This document shows, piece after piece, positions 36,401 to 47,092 of a DNA stretch of 64,000 bases. Position numbers and translations under genes: made by a program. This DNA comes from Clitoria ternatea (Eukaryota; Streptophyta; Magnoliopsida; Fabales; Fabaceae): the NCBI GenBank assembly GCA_037962975.1, contig CM075675.1, positions 47,166,501 through 47,230,500 on the forward strand. The letters are read 5' to 3'. Each line of letters starts with the position of its first letter. The stretch's first letter is position 1. Below the pieces are notes generated by a model. It had not been told where the DNA came from, ran no database searches, and saw only the letters and a list, made by a program, of their open reading frames with translations.

Positions 36401-38431
36401 AGAAGACTTAACCAAGCAACCAAGAAGGACCATTTTCCTTTACCCTTCATTGACCAAATGCTTGAGCGTCTCGCAGGTAAGTCTCACTACTGTTTTCTTG
36501 ATGGATTCTCTGGATATTTTCAGATTCATATTGCACCTGAGGATCAAGAAAAGACCACATTCACCTGTCCCTTTGGCACATTTGCTTATAGGAGAATGCC
36601 ATTTGGCCTATGCAATGCTCCTGGAACTTTCCAAAGATGCTTGATAAGTATTTTTCATGATTTCATTGAAAATTGCATAGAGGTGTTTATGGATGATTTT
36701 ACTGTCTATGGATCTTCATTTAATGCATGCCTTGATAGTCTTGATAAAGTTTTAAACAGATGTATTGAAACTAACCTTGTCTTGAACTATGAAAAGTGTC
36801 ATTTTATGGTAAAACAAGGAATAGTTTTAGGGCATGTAATCTCTGAGAAAGGAATTGAGGTAGACCCTGCCAAGGTAGAAGCTATATCACATTTGCCTTA
36901 CCCCTCTTGTGTTCGAGAGGTTCGTTCTTTTCTTGGTCATGCAGGTTTCTACAGAAGATTCATAAAGGATTTCAGCAAGAAGGCTAGGCCGCTATCCAGT
37001 TTGCTTCAAAAGGATGTGGCATTTGAATTCGATGAAAAGTGTAAGGAGGCTTTTAATTGCCTCAAGCAAGCATTGACCACTACCCCAATAATCCAAGCAC
37101 CTGATTGGACAGCCCCATTTGAATTGATGTGTGATGCCTCTAATTATGCATTGGGAGCTGTCCTTGGTCAAAAGATTGACAAGCAACCTAGGGTCATCTA
37201 CTATGCATCTAAAACTTTAGATGCCGCCCAGGTAAATTACACTACTACTGAAAAAGAGCTCTTGGCCATTGTTTTTGCATTAGATAAGTTCAGGTCTTAC
37301 CTACTCGGTTCCCGAGTAGTTGTCTTTACTGACCATGCAGCTCTGAAGTACTTGTTGAAGAAAGGTGAGTCCAAGCCAAGATTAATTCGTTGGATGCTCT
37401 TGCTCCAAGAGTTTGACTTGGAAATTCGTGACAGAAGTGGAACACAAAACCTCATGGCAGACCATTTAAGCAGAATTGAGAATGCTCCTGATTCGGCACC
37501 TATTCGGGACCATTTTCCCGATGAACACCTCATGAGTATTTCTAACTCTTTTGATACACCTTGGTTTGCTAACATTGTAAATTATCTTGTTGCTTCTATT
37601 TTTCCACCATATGCATCCAAAAACCAAATTTCAAAATTAAAAAGTGATGCAAAATACTATATGTGGGATGACCCGTATTTGTGGAAGTTGTGTAATGATC
37701 AGGTGATTCGAAGATGCATTCCTGATCAAGAGATAGAATCAGTTCTTCGATTCTGTCATGCTTCACCAGTTGGTGGACATTTTGGTCCACAAAGAACAGC
37801 AAGGAAGGTGTTAGACTCTGGTTTATACTGGCCCACCATTTTTAAGGATGCATGGAAAATTTGTAACACCTGTGAAAAATGCCAAAGAACTGGAAATGCT
37901 ATCACATGGCGTCAACAGATGCCTCAGCAACCTATGTTGTTTTGTGAAGTGTTTGATGTTTGGGGTATTGATTTTATGGGCCCATTTCCTCCATCTTTTG
38001 GTTTTACTTACATTCTGTTAGCTGTAGATTATGTTTCTAAATGGGTGGAAGCTAAAGCCACCAGAACTAATGATGCTCGAGTTGTTGTAGATTTTGTTAG
38101 ATCTCAAATTTTTTACAGGTTTGGCATTCCAAGAGCAATCATTAGTGATCAAGGAACACACTTCTGCAACAGGACCATGCAAGCTATGCTCAGGAAGTAT
38201 GGGGTTGTTCATAGAGTCTCTACTCCATATCACCCCCAAACCAATGGACAAGCAGAAGTCTCTAACAGAGAAATCAAAAGAATCCTGGAGAAAATAGTAC
38301 AGCCTAACAGAAAAGATTGGAGTAGGAAACTGGATGATGCTCTTTGGGCACATAGAACAGCTTTCAAGGCACCTATAGGAATGTCTCCCTATAGAATTGT
38401 TTTTGGTAAAGCATGTCATCTTCCAGTGTAG
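33410..38431 (+). CDS. gag-pol: Element D gag-pol polyprotein up to an in-frame TAG (1,673 aa)
   Basis: The first ATG of the open frame is 33410. Gag domain about residues 90-270 (words LPKFHGLAGEDP, KDWLYYL, FFPASRT); zinc knuckle CGIC...H...C about residue 317; Gln/Pro/Asn-rich linker; protease LDLGASINVM about 629; RT with RVCIDYRRLN about 992 and the catalytic MDD about 1094; RNase H MCDASNYALG about 1241; integrase zinc region HASPVGGHFG...CNTCEKC about 1449-1490; catalytic Asp about 1521, Asp about 1580 (SDQGTHF) and Glu about 1616. All catalytic residues I could check are present. The frame ends at TAG 38429-38431 right after the integrase core word CHLPV, where the family continues, so this is a premature stop and not the natural end. 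Confidence 0.92.
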   Translation: MLCMTRRTFEHLYSFDPEIDRTFHRLIREARFNNNFVDIDSDSILSESVENNSKNISDMAGPRERTLKELAAPEFTYESLCIQYPDEDVPFILKTGLIHLLPKFHGLAGEDPHKYLKEFHIVCSTMKPQNVQEDHVYLKAFPHSLEGVAKDWLYYLAPRSITSWNDLKKMFLEKFFPASRTTAIRKDISGIRQLSGESLYEYWERFKKLCASCPHHQISEQLLLQYFYEGLHHVDRNMIDAASGGALGDMTAAEARNLIEKMASNSQQFGARNDYFKPMFDSNSSSSGIKLESKLDALTTLVTQLAVNQKSMTAKVCGICTLQEHPTDCCPSLQEKDNNNPQAYAANIYHDRPPPQQQQNHDLSTNRYNPGWRNHPNLRWGNQQQNPQPPFQNNAPTFQRPTPQPSTSSPSLEDLVKQMAAQNLEYQQRNDATIQSLSNQIGQLASSLNQLQSQNSDKLPSQPAANPRNVSAIQLRSGKNLEVPIPKEPEKQTDVPTTVENDVPSSSTSKSEMQSPQIPPHIPLPFPPKAIPSKKMEEVDKEILDTFRKVEVNIPLLDAIKQIPKYAKFLKELCTHKRRLKGNERISMGRNVSALLGKEVPNIPEKCKDPGTFSIPCIIGNNKFENCMLDLGASINVMPMSVFKSLSLGNLQPTGVVIQLANRSTAYPAGVIEDVLVQVEQLVFPADFFVLDMEEGMSHIPVPIILGRPFLKTARTKIDVHFGTLSMEFGDTRVQFNILDAMKYPSENHSIFQIDIIDELVFEHFSNVDLECIDDSNKCFACNDSGSCDICAEIDKYIISDSESLDIPINHKELNAGFQENSNKIFEVQLAESKSTLLVPSVLQAPKLELKPLPENLKYVYLGDDEQLPVIISTSLDENQEEKLLQVLKRHKKAIGWTLADIPGISPSMCMHRIFLEENTKAVRQPQRRLNPVILDVVKKEITKLLQAGIIYPISDSEWVRPIQVVPKKTGITVVKNEKNELIPTRVQNSWRVCIDYRRLNQATKKDHFPLPFIDQMLERLAGKSHYCFLDGFSGYFQIHIAPEDQEKTTFTCPFGTFAYRRMPFGLCNAPGTFQRCLISIFHDFIENCIEVFMDDFTVYGSSFNACLDSLDKVLNRCIETNLVLNYEKCHFMVKQGIVLGHVISEKGIEVDPAKVEAISHLPYPSCVREVRSFLGHAGFYRRFIKDFSKKARPLSSLLQKDVAFEFDEKCKEAFNCLKQALTTTPIIQAPDWTAPFELMCDASNYALGAVLGQKIDKQPRVIYYASKTLDAAQVNYTTTEKELLAIVFALDKFRSYLLGSRVVVFTDHAALKYLLKKGESKPRLIRWMLLLQEFDLEIRDRSGTQNLMADHLSRIENAPDSAPIRDHFPDEHLMSISNSFDTPWFANIVNYLVASIFPPYASKNQISKLKSDAKYYMWDDPYLWKLCNDQVIRRCIPDQEIESVLRFCHASPVGGHFGPQRTARKVLDSGLYWPTIFKDAWKICNTCEKCQRTGNAITWRQQMPQQPMLFCEVFDVWGIDFMGPFPPSFGFTYILLAVDYVSKWVEAKATRTNDARVVVDFVRSQIFYRFGIPRAIISDQGTHFCNRTMQAMLRKYGVVHRVSTPYHPQTNGQAEVSNREIKRILEKIVQPNRKDWSRKLDDALWAHRTAFKAPIGMSPYRIVFGKACHLPV

Positions 38432-38869
38432 ATTGAGCATCGTGCTTATTGGGCTGTAAAAGCTTGCAACTTAGCACTTGATCAAGCAGGTGAAGAAAGG
38501 AAATTACAACTGAATGAGCTTGATGAGATCCGTTTGGCAGCCTATGAGAATTCAAAATTCTACAAGGAGAAAACAAGGAAATTCCATAATAGCTCAATAG
38601 CTAGAAAGGATTTTACTGCTGGACAGAAAGTGCTACTGTTTAATTCCCGGTTAAAACTAATGGCCGGAAAATTGCGCTCCAAATGGGAAGGACCTTTTAT
38701 TGTCACTAATGTATTTCCCCATGGAGCTGTTGAAATAAAAAGTGAGAACTCTAACAAAAGCTTCAAGGTTAATGGACAACGTTTGAAGCCGTTTCATGAG
38801 AATCCTTCACTTGTAGATGTCACAATGGAGGAAAATAATTTGGGGGAACCACTTCTTGATCCCCCTTGA
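38432..38869 (+). pseudogene. pol: Element D integrase C-terminus, in frame after the TAG
   Basis: The same frame continues open from 38432 to TGA at 38867-38869 (145 codons plus stop). It carries the IEHRAYWAVK word and the GPFIV / GQRLKPF words typical of Athila-type integrase tails. Only readthrough of the single TAG would add it to the polyprotein. Without it integrase lacks its C-terminal DNA-binding part. Confidence 0.88.
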
Positions 38870-40308
38870 GGGAGTTTTTCTTACCCATCTTTTTACTTTT
38901 TCATTATATTGTCTATTTTGTATGCTCTGTCTTACATTGAGGACAACGTATGATTTAAGTGTGGGGGTGGGAATATCCTTGTATGTTGTTGTGTGTTGTT
39001 TTCATTGTGTGAATTTGTGATTAATTTTGTGTGACTATTTTTCAAAAATAAAAAATATAAAATAAAATAAAATTTATATATATATATAAAAAAAGTAAAA
39101 AATAAAAAATAAAAAAATTTTTGTGTGTGTTTTTGTTTTAAAAGGCATGTTTTATTGGAATTTTTTTGGATATGCATGAGTAACAGGTAAATTCTTTCAT
39201 GTCTGATATAGGCTTAATGATATGTTATGATTTGAACTCAAGCAATTTTGGTATGTTGAGAATGACATGATAATTGAGAAATGATCATATATGATGGAAT
39301 TATACCTTGTGAGATTTTTGAGCCTTAAAAATTTTGATGGATCACTTTAAACCATCTTAATTCTTTCATGTGTGATTAATTCTTGAATGTTTACATCCTA
39401 ATTTTTGTCTTGTTTCTTGATGATACTTGAAACTCATGTGAATGTATTTGAAATGATACAGGCATTTTGTTCAATTGAGCCACTAGCCATATAAGCCTAC
39501 CATGAATAAATTATCATTTGCTAGCCACTTTGAGCCTATCTAACCATTTCTTTGTTGCAGCTCAAATAAGCTATGGACGAAAAACCAAAAATATACCTAC
39601 CTTAAGGAATATATTGGAGCTTTGGAATCAAGTCAAAAACAGGCATTCAAATAAGTGTGGGGGTGTAAAAAAACAAAAAAACAAAAAAAAAAGAGTTCCA
39701 ACTCTTGTTTTAAAGTGTTATGCAATCGCATAAGAAAAAAAATATATATTCATGAATGAATAAAAAGAAATATTTTGAAGATTACGACCAAAAGAAATCG
39801 GAACAAAAAGTGTTATATCCTCATGCTTACCTGTAAACTTATTTGCTCCTTATTCTTTTTGGTACTTGCCATAATCCTAAAATTTTACCATCCATTTTAA
39901 CCTTGGCCACATTACAACCTTGGAAAGCCCTGTTGATCTATACATGCATTTGTGTTGATTGTGGAATTGAGAAACTTACCAAACTTTTAGACTGTCTATT
40001 TTTCAGGAAATGTTTGAGAGTATACACAAACCCAAAACACTTGAGAGTTGAGAGTATGTCTTGTGAGGTTCTGTCACTTATGGTTTTCCCTTCAGTTTGA
40101 TTTAATTCTCACATGTCTAATTGTTTGGATGACTTTTATGCATATCTTGATGCTCTGTATCTTACATGTTGAAAACTCTTGTTTCTCTGTATATTCCTAA
40201 GATTTCATGAAAAGCATGCCAATTTTGTGTGTTTACTGTATTTCAATTTTAATTATTTCAATAAATTGTAAAACTTATTTTTATTCTGATTTTGCCCAGG
40301 AGTGCAAA
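38870..40308 (+). other. Element D 3' non-coding region, no env frame
   Basis: About 1.4 kb between pol and the polypurine tract. Athila relatives often carry an env-like frame here; only short, low-complexity frames are seen. It contains AT-rich runs (39048-39120, 39665-39760) and two copies of the purine-rich word AAGTGTGGGGGTG (38958 and 39653). Confidence 0.75.
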
Positions 40309-40328
40309 AGAGTAAGTGTCGGGGTATT
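40309..40328 (+). other. Element D polypurine tract region
   Basis: AGAGTAAGTGTCGGGGTATT directly precedes the 3' LTR. It resembles the two upstream AAGTGTGGGGGTG words but has a C within the G run. Confidence 0.7.
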
Positions 40329-42829
40329 TGATGACTAATATTTTTAACCTTAATTACTTACTCTGTTTGTCTATTTTATTTACTGTTAAATCCTAATAAA
40401 TGTGTTTTAGCGTAATTTGTCAGTAATCTCCATTTGTAATTTTTATTTTACTATTTGTTAGTAATCACTGTTTTCTTATTTTTACTGTTACTATTGAGTG
40501 TTGAATTTTATGGTTTCTGTTTTCTTTTACTATTTATTAGTGATTGCTGTTTCCAATTTCTACTGTTTTTGTTTAGTTTGTGTTAATTAGTATGTTTAAA
40601 ATAAATTAAGCTTTCATCCTAAAATAAAATCTATTGAATTAACTAAGTTTAATTTGATTTTATTTTATTTTACAGGTTATCAAATTATTGGAAGCTTCAT
40701 GAGTATTTTGCAAATAAATTACTCTCCTCCAAGTACAAATTCACATTAATTACTTTTTCTTGACAAGTATATTAATGTGAAATTGTTTAAACCTTGTCCA
40801 TGCTTCAAAGAATAACAAAATAAACCTCCTAATTTTTATAAGTGTGCCAACGTGAATTTATAGCTGATGGGCAAAACTCCTTAACGTGAAATGCTTCCAA
40901 TTTGCAAGGTCCATTGCCAATTAATTAATTGCAAGCCAAGAAGCCCACATAGTCAAAAGTATCATCAAATTTTCCCTTCATGGTCTCATTTTCACGTGAC
41001 ATGCTTAAAAGAAGAAAGAGTGATTGCCTAGTATTTTGTCTTCTTGCATTGCATTAAGTCTCTTTTCTTTTTCACAAAAGAGTCCCATGTGCTTTAAGTT
41101 TTAATGCAAAGCTTTCCATTCCTTCTTTTCTTCTCACGGTAATGTATTGCCTAAGGAGACTAAATATTTTATCATTTTCCTCTTGCATTCACATGGTCAA
41201 CAAAGTCCAAAGGGTCAATATTTTATGCAAATGAAATGGTAATCAAAAGCTTCCAACAGCTGCACGGTCCCATGCACCATTATTTTGTAAAATTATTGAC
41301 CATATAAACTCCACTCACGGAAGGCAACAAGGCAAGGTTCCATGTGCCAAATTATTCTATACAAATAATGGACAATGGCAATGTTTTCACGTGAATGGGC
41401 TGCTGAAAATGGACAACATGTAGAGCATAATTAATGTGAAAAGCTGCAGCAAAATAGTAAAATCTGGACAGCAATTCACGTTGGAAAGGCTGATGGAATT
41501 TGGACAGCAAAACAACAAAAATGCACAATAAATTTCGACAGCAAACAGCACTGTATTTTAACAGTAACAGTAGTGAAAAATGGACAACAAACAGCAAGAA
41601 AAAAAAACTCAAAACAGCAAGAAAAAAAAGGCACAAAACAACAAAAATTTTAAGTGAAAAAGCTGCTGAAAAATAAGAGAAAGTGGGACAGAAAGCAATA
41701 GTGATTTTGGCCAGCATATTAACGTGGAAAGGCTGATGGAATTTGGACAGCAAAAACAGCATAAAATGGGTCACATTTAACGTGAATGAAAAGAGCAAAA
41801 ACAAGCTGGAATGGGTTCCCATTTTGTGATGCCCAACGCATAATAAAAGCAGGGAGAATGGCAGTATAAATAGCAGAGAGTCAAAAGGAATAAGTGTTCA
41901 AAAACAGAGAGAGTCAGAGGGAATTTTTTTGAAGCAGTGGACAGCAGGAGAAACGGAGGAATAATTCCGGAGGAGCGTCATTCCGGGTTCGGTTTTTATT
42001 TTGTTTTAATTATGGAGGGCTAAAACCCTTAGATTGATTTTCTTGGAGATTAATGTAATGTTATTTTTGAGGTTTTGATTTTCAATACATTTCCTTGTTG
42101 TTAGACTCTTCATAATTCTAGCTCAATTATTTAGTGTCTATTCGGTTTAATTAAATTGTATGCTTAATCAATTTAATTAGACAGTTAGAATTAAATAAGA
42201 AAAATTATATTGAGATAGATTAAGAAATATACATGCTTAATGAATGTTTCAAAATCAATCTTGATAGTTGTGGTTTGCTTAATTCCATAACGTTGAAGTT
42301 AGATTATGTATGTAGGCGATGTTCTATGTATGTTCAATAATTCCTAGAAATTAAAATCTTGACTCCTTTTGCTTAATTAGGATGCTTGATTAAAATCTTC
42401 ATTTTATGAAAGTAAAGGAATTACGAATTAAAAGACGCTTAGTTGATTAATTCAAATTGAACTAAGAGAATTAACAGTAAGGAAAGTGTATAGAAATCTT
42501 TTCAAATCCAAGGATAAAATAAGTTGCATTACTCCAAGAAAATCAATCGCTTGTTAGTTATTTGTTTTACATTTATTTTGTATTCGTATATTCTATATTA
42601 AATTTCTGTGACACTTAAACAAACCCCCCCATTGTATGTTTGTTGAACTTTTGTCTGTAAAAAAAATTAAATTTTAGTTGTTGAATTTCTAATTGTTAAA
42701 ATTAGTTTAAGACTTGATTTTCCTAAATTTTAGTGTTGATCCTTGAGAGAACGACCTAGGTTGACACCCTAGTACTACATTAATTAGTTTTAATGTACTA
42801 ATTTGACGGGGCCACGACAGCCTACGTCA
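40329..42829 (+). repeat. Element D 3' LTR (2,501 bp)
   Basis: Matches 30715-33213 almost exactly, including TATAAATA (41865-41872). It is followed by the GATAC duplication. Confidence 0.96.
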
Positions 42830-42839
42830 GATACCAAGT

Positions 42840-45800
42840 TGTGACACCCCGAAAATAGGGGTAAATTTTTCACGATTTTATTATTAATCTATGAAACAAG
42901 TGAGTGGTGAAGCCATTTAACAAATTACCCTGGACCTATCAGAGACCTATCTCATATATGAAGATATGAGAAGGTAAGTTAAAGAATTTAACTCTTAAGA
43001 AATCCATAATTAATAATAGCGGAAGTATCTATAGTAAAATAATATTATGGAATTAAATTCGTAAGAGATCACTCATTTGAAATTAAGAAGCCAAGGTTAT
43101 CCCAAAGTGTTCATAAAGTAGGATGGAATCATGGATTAATAGGAAGAAAAAGGAAATTAACATGTTTTAGCATTTTAGGAGAATCAGGTCCCTCTCGCTC
43201 AAGCGAAATCCCACTTTGCTTGAGCGAGCTTCGCATAGCATGCTTAAGCGAGTCATGAAATGCTGAGCGAAAGAAGAAAATGAAGATTCAGGGGTCACTT
43301 CGCTCAAGCAAACCCCAACTTGCTTGAGCGAGCATTGCAAACCTCGCTTGGGCGAAGCCAGCGAGCTTAAGGCGAAAAACACCCAGAACCCCTTCCACGC
43401 TCACTCGCTCGGGCGACCCCATCCCCGCCTAAGCGAGATTACTCCCGAGAGCAATTTCCTGATAAACCCGAGAGCAAAACCTGAGACCAAGACCCTCTCA
43501 CTTGGGCGAATCCTCAGCTCGCCTGAGCGAACACCAACCAAGGTCCAAACTCTGATTCTAATGCGATTTCGTTTGGGCGACTTGCACATCCGCTTGAGCG
43601 AAAATGGAATAATGGCCCAACACTGATGCTGGGACGATCTCGCTTGAGCAAGTCCCATTCTCGCTTAAGCGAGAATCATCCAGAATCCAAAAATTGATAC
43701 AGGGGCATTCTCGCTTAAGTGAGAAGCCCTCTCGCGTGAGCGAGTTTGACAGAAAAACAGGGGAAATGCAGAAATCACCCAACTCTCTACACCAAAACTC
43801 ATTCTAATCAATTTTACCTAATTTCAACACTTCATATATATCATGTTACACATTTAGAACTTATTCTAATAAATCATTCTTGTCAATTTCCATTACAACT
43901 CATCTATTGTATAAATCAACTCACTAACTCTTCCATTTCATAAATCTAACATTCCATATATAAACTTCATTCATTCATCAAGATATAGAGAGTTTCATCA
44001 TTCATTCATTAACAGGGTCATGATTGAAAATGAGTCATAGACAAAAGGTCTCATTTTCTTCCATGACCTCCCAAATTCATCATTCATACAATTATCCATT
44101 CTAAATCCACACTATATCAACATACATTGTACTATATACATTACATCTATTCCATATATCTATGTAAACCAAAATATTACCGGCCAAGGCATTCTTTACC
44201 AAAAAGGGGCCTTCTTCACACTCCTCCTCCACAATAGCTCCAAAGCCATACCTACAACACAGGAGCTAAAAAGATATACCACAGGGAGAGTGAGTATACT
44301 TTCTCAATGACGAAAATCCAATAAATAGAACAATATATGCATGAATGTAATACAACTATCTCCTTCCCAAGAGGAGTTTATTTAATATCAATCAATCAAT
44401 CAACAATTTTTCATTCCAATACAATTATTCCCTGATTCTCTCAGAATTATATCAATCAATTCACCATCACAATTTAGTAATTAAAAAGGGAGTTTCCATT
44501 CATATCTCATCATCAAGGTATCATACTATACCATACTTTCAAACTGATGCACATGCTAATGTCATGAAAATGCATATGCACGGATCCGATTTCATTTTCT
44601 CGGGTGATCGCAACCACCATATCACATACTCATTCTCAATGGTTTCCCGCCTCGCAAGGGGTACTCCCTCTAGCAACCTCACAAGGTGCTTCTCGTGATC
44701 GCAACCACGTTCAATATTTCACATAGGTTTCCCTCCTCGCAAGGGGTACTCCCGCCTCATAAACATTTCATATAGGTTTCCCTCCTCGCAAGGGGTACTC
44801 CCGCCTCATGATCGCAACCATGGGCATTCGATCTCATTGGTCCCGCAGGGCCTTTCATTTCAACATCAAGTGATCGCAACCACTTATCAACATCATCATG
44901 ATATGCATGTCATGCCATGTATACAAAATACTCATGCATGCTTCAAGATCATTTGGATTATCCTACCCTTTCATCTAGGGTATATTCATTTTCAACCACA
45001 CAATTTTCCATCCAACTCATACACAAGAATCAATCTTCATATGAACTCAATCTTGTATCACGCATAATAAGCCATCCATAGCCACACTTAGGCTTCATCA
45101 TATAAACACTAAATTCACATCATCATACACAATTCACTTCACATACACATAATATCACCTTTAACCACACAAACATGTCATACTACATTAATACATACAT
45201 TATCATTACAATTTTCATGCATTTAGAAAATACACCCCTCTCCTACCTCAAGAGAAGTAGACCTCTGGGGTTGATGTTCCTGCTTCACCAATATTGCCAA
45301 GCCCTACACCAATCATTTATAGGGCCACATCAATTATTTATTCAAACACCAATTCAATATATATATATACATAGGTGTACACATGATTCTTATCATGTGA
45401 AAACTATTTACCAATTTCATTCGTTTGCCTACTTAGGCTTCGGGAATTCCTTTCCTTGAATTACAATCCCTTAGTATCAAAGGCTACAACCTAATTATTA
45501 GGTTATTTCACCTAGTAGGTCTCCACCAACACCTTGGTGAGTTTCCACCTATTATAACTTCAAGTTAACATTATCATCATTTAATGTGTCTACCACATCA
45601 TTTATATCATTCTTCCCATCAACAAATGCTAATTTCTTCATTAATTGCAATATCCTTCAATATCCTACCTCTCCTCCTAAGATTCAAATTTAAGGTTTTC
45701 ACCAATCCACCAACCTTCAAAAATGCTCATATACTTCTTTCTTTTACCACCATAGTTATAACTACCTCATAATCACTCATAAGCTTGTATTTATGTCAAC

Positions 45801-46554
45801 TTATCTTTAGATTTCCATTTTTAAACTTTCTCCAACATTACTCATACATTTATTGTGTTCTAACACCAAAACTTCAACTAAACTTCAACTATATACTTAT
45901 GTACATGGAAAATGATCATAATCTTACCTCAATGAAAGAAAAGAGTGAGTTCACAAAAGATGAGGGAGTTCACACGAATTTGAGGAGTAAGGAGGAGAAA
46001 ATAATTTAGTTTCCAAGCTTCCTTGAAGTCTCTTGAAGGTTAAGAATGGAGGAAGAAGAGATATCTCCTTTTAATTTAGAATTCAAGGGCAAGAGGAAGG
46101 TGAATTATGAAGAAGAAAAAGAGATATGAAAAAGAAGATAAGAAGAAGAGTATCTACGTGAGGGAGAAAGAGTGAAACCGCCTTTTGAATGGGAAAATGG
46201 GAATTTAATATTTAAATTATTAATCCTTCATTAACTCTTTCGTTTTTTAACAAACAGGTTCACCGTTCGGGCCCAAAACATATTCTAAAAATTATTCCGA
46301 ATATAAATTCGGAATCCCAATAACATTATCTACGGCCCTGACCAACGGCATCTCAATCGGAGATACTTGGTCCGACACCTATATTTTATCCGTGTCAGTT
46401 TTCAGCTCATCTGACCACCATAATTCACCAACAGTTTCGAAAAACCTTGTTTAAATCATTTCAAGAATTTTGGGATATTTCTTAGCCCAAAGTTAATTAT
46501 CCAACATTTATTTTCCTAATTTATCTTCCTATTTTAAAAATTCGGGGTGTTACA
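42840..46554 (-). repeat. Element C 5' LTR (3,715 bp)
   Basis: Same length as 22024-25738. It has the palindrome array at about 43193-43746 and the GCGATCA array at 44605-44882. Several differences from the other C LTR are C/T or G/A changes inside the CpG palindromes. Confidence 0.95.
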
Positions 46555-46559
46555 CCTAT

Positions 46560-47087
46560 GCATGGCCAATCTTCCTTGATTCACACAAGGACTATGAGCA
46601 TCACACTCACAACCTAAGTTTTCAAACCTAGAAAAAAAATTCATAAAAATTCCAAATCTGCCAAATCCATGTTACGTGAGATGTTTTGTGTAACTTGGCT
46701 GAACATGTTCCAAACCATAACCGCCCCACTACCCACCATAAAGCAAACCGCCTATGTCCACTAAGCAAAAGGGAAAATGCTGAAAAATTTAAATTACATC
46801 AAGGATAACATAAAAATTAAAAGAAAAAGGGGTCTTGGTAAGGTTTGAACACAGGTCATTCAACCCCTACACTACCCAAGTCTTGAAAGCTAGACCATTC
46901 ATGCTAGGCCCTCCGCTATTCATCCTTCCACATGATCAAATGGGTAAGCTTGGCTTGCGTTGGCTCCTTGGTTATTTCTTCTTGGAGTGTGAGAATCAAC
47001 CTTTGTAATGTGGCTTTGGTCTTCTTTGCTTTGGATCTCGTCATAGGTCCTCCTAGCCCTTGCAGTGAGTTGGTGTTGTCCTCATCA
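46560..47087 (-). repeat. Element B 5' LTR, remaining part
   Basis: Continues the B LTR after the CCTAT duplication and matches 15668-16199. It ends at TCCTCATCA, followed by GGAAG and the rest of A's LTR. Confidence 0.95.
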
Positions 47088-47092
47088 GGAAG

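Larger units (their letters stand above)
30715..42829 (+). mobile_element. Element D: Athila-type Ty3/gypsy retrotransposon, innermost, nearly intact
   Basis: LTRs 30715-33213 and 40329-42829, target duplication GATAC at 30710-30714 and 42830-42834. The primer-binding site resembles the tRNA-Asp complement. One gag-pol frame has a single in-frame TAG near its end. The LTR pair showed about 16 differences in 2.5 kb by eye. The tRNA-Asp-type site, long LTRs and long non-coding 3' region fit the Athila/Tat lineage known in legumes as Calypso/Cyclops-like. It is the youngest layer, as it interrupts C. Confidence 0.95.
22024..46554 (-). mobile_element. Element C: Tekay-type retrotransposon, same family as A, inverted
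   Basis: LTRs 22024-25738 and 42840-46554, both 3,715 bp; flanks CCTAT at 22019-22023 and 46555-46559. It belongs to the same family as A but in the opposite orientation. The gag-pol frame is uninterrupted by indels yet carries seven stop codons, all C-to-T type against A. Element D sits in its primer-binding site. Confidence 0.96.
15180..47087 (-). mobile_element. Element B: CRM-type Ty3/gypsy chromovirus, minus strand, inside A's LTR
   Basis: The 3' LTR is 15180-16199; the 5' LTR is 21531-22023 plus 46560-47087, split by element C. It is flanked by GGAAG (15175-15179 and 47088-47092). In its own direction the LTR runs TGATGAGGACAAC to GATCCACATCA. The primer-binding site is for tRNA-Met (21517-21528). 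The pol frame runs on into the 3' LTR, a feature of the centromeric CRM group, and the TGATGAGGACA LTR start and the KE-rich protease-RT linker also fit that group. The coding region has several stops and frameshifts. Confidence 0.93.

Noticed and set aside
38870..40308. Possible env-like gene of the Athila element
   Set aside because: Only short low-complexity frames; no signal peptide, transmembrane segment or long open frame.
15180..47087. Possibility that the nest is an assembly artefact
   Set aside because: All four layers have perfect 5-bp duplications and rejoin to matching LTR lengths, which misassembly would not produce.
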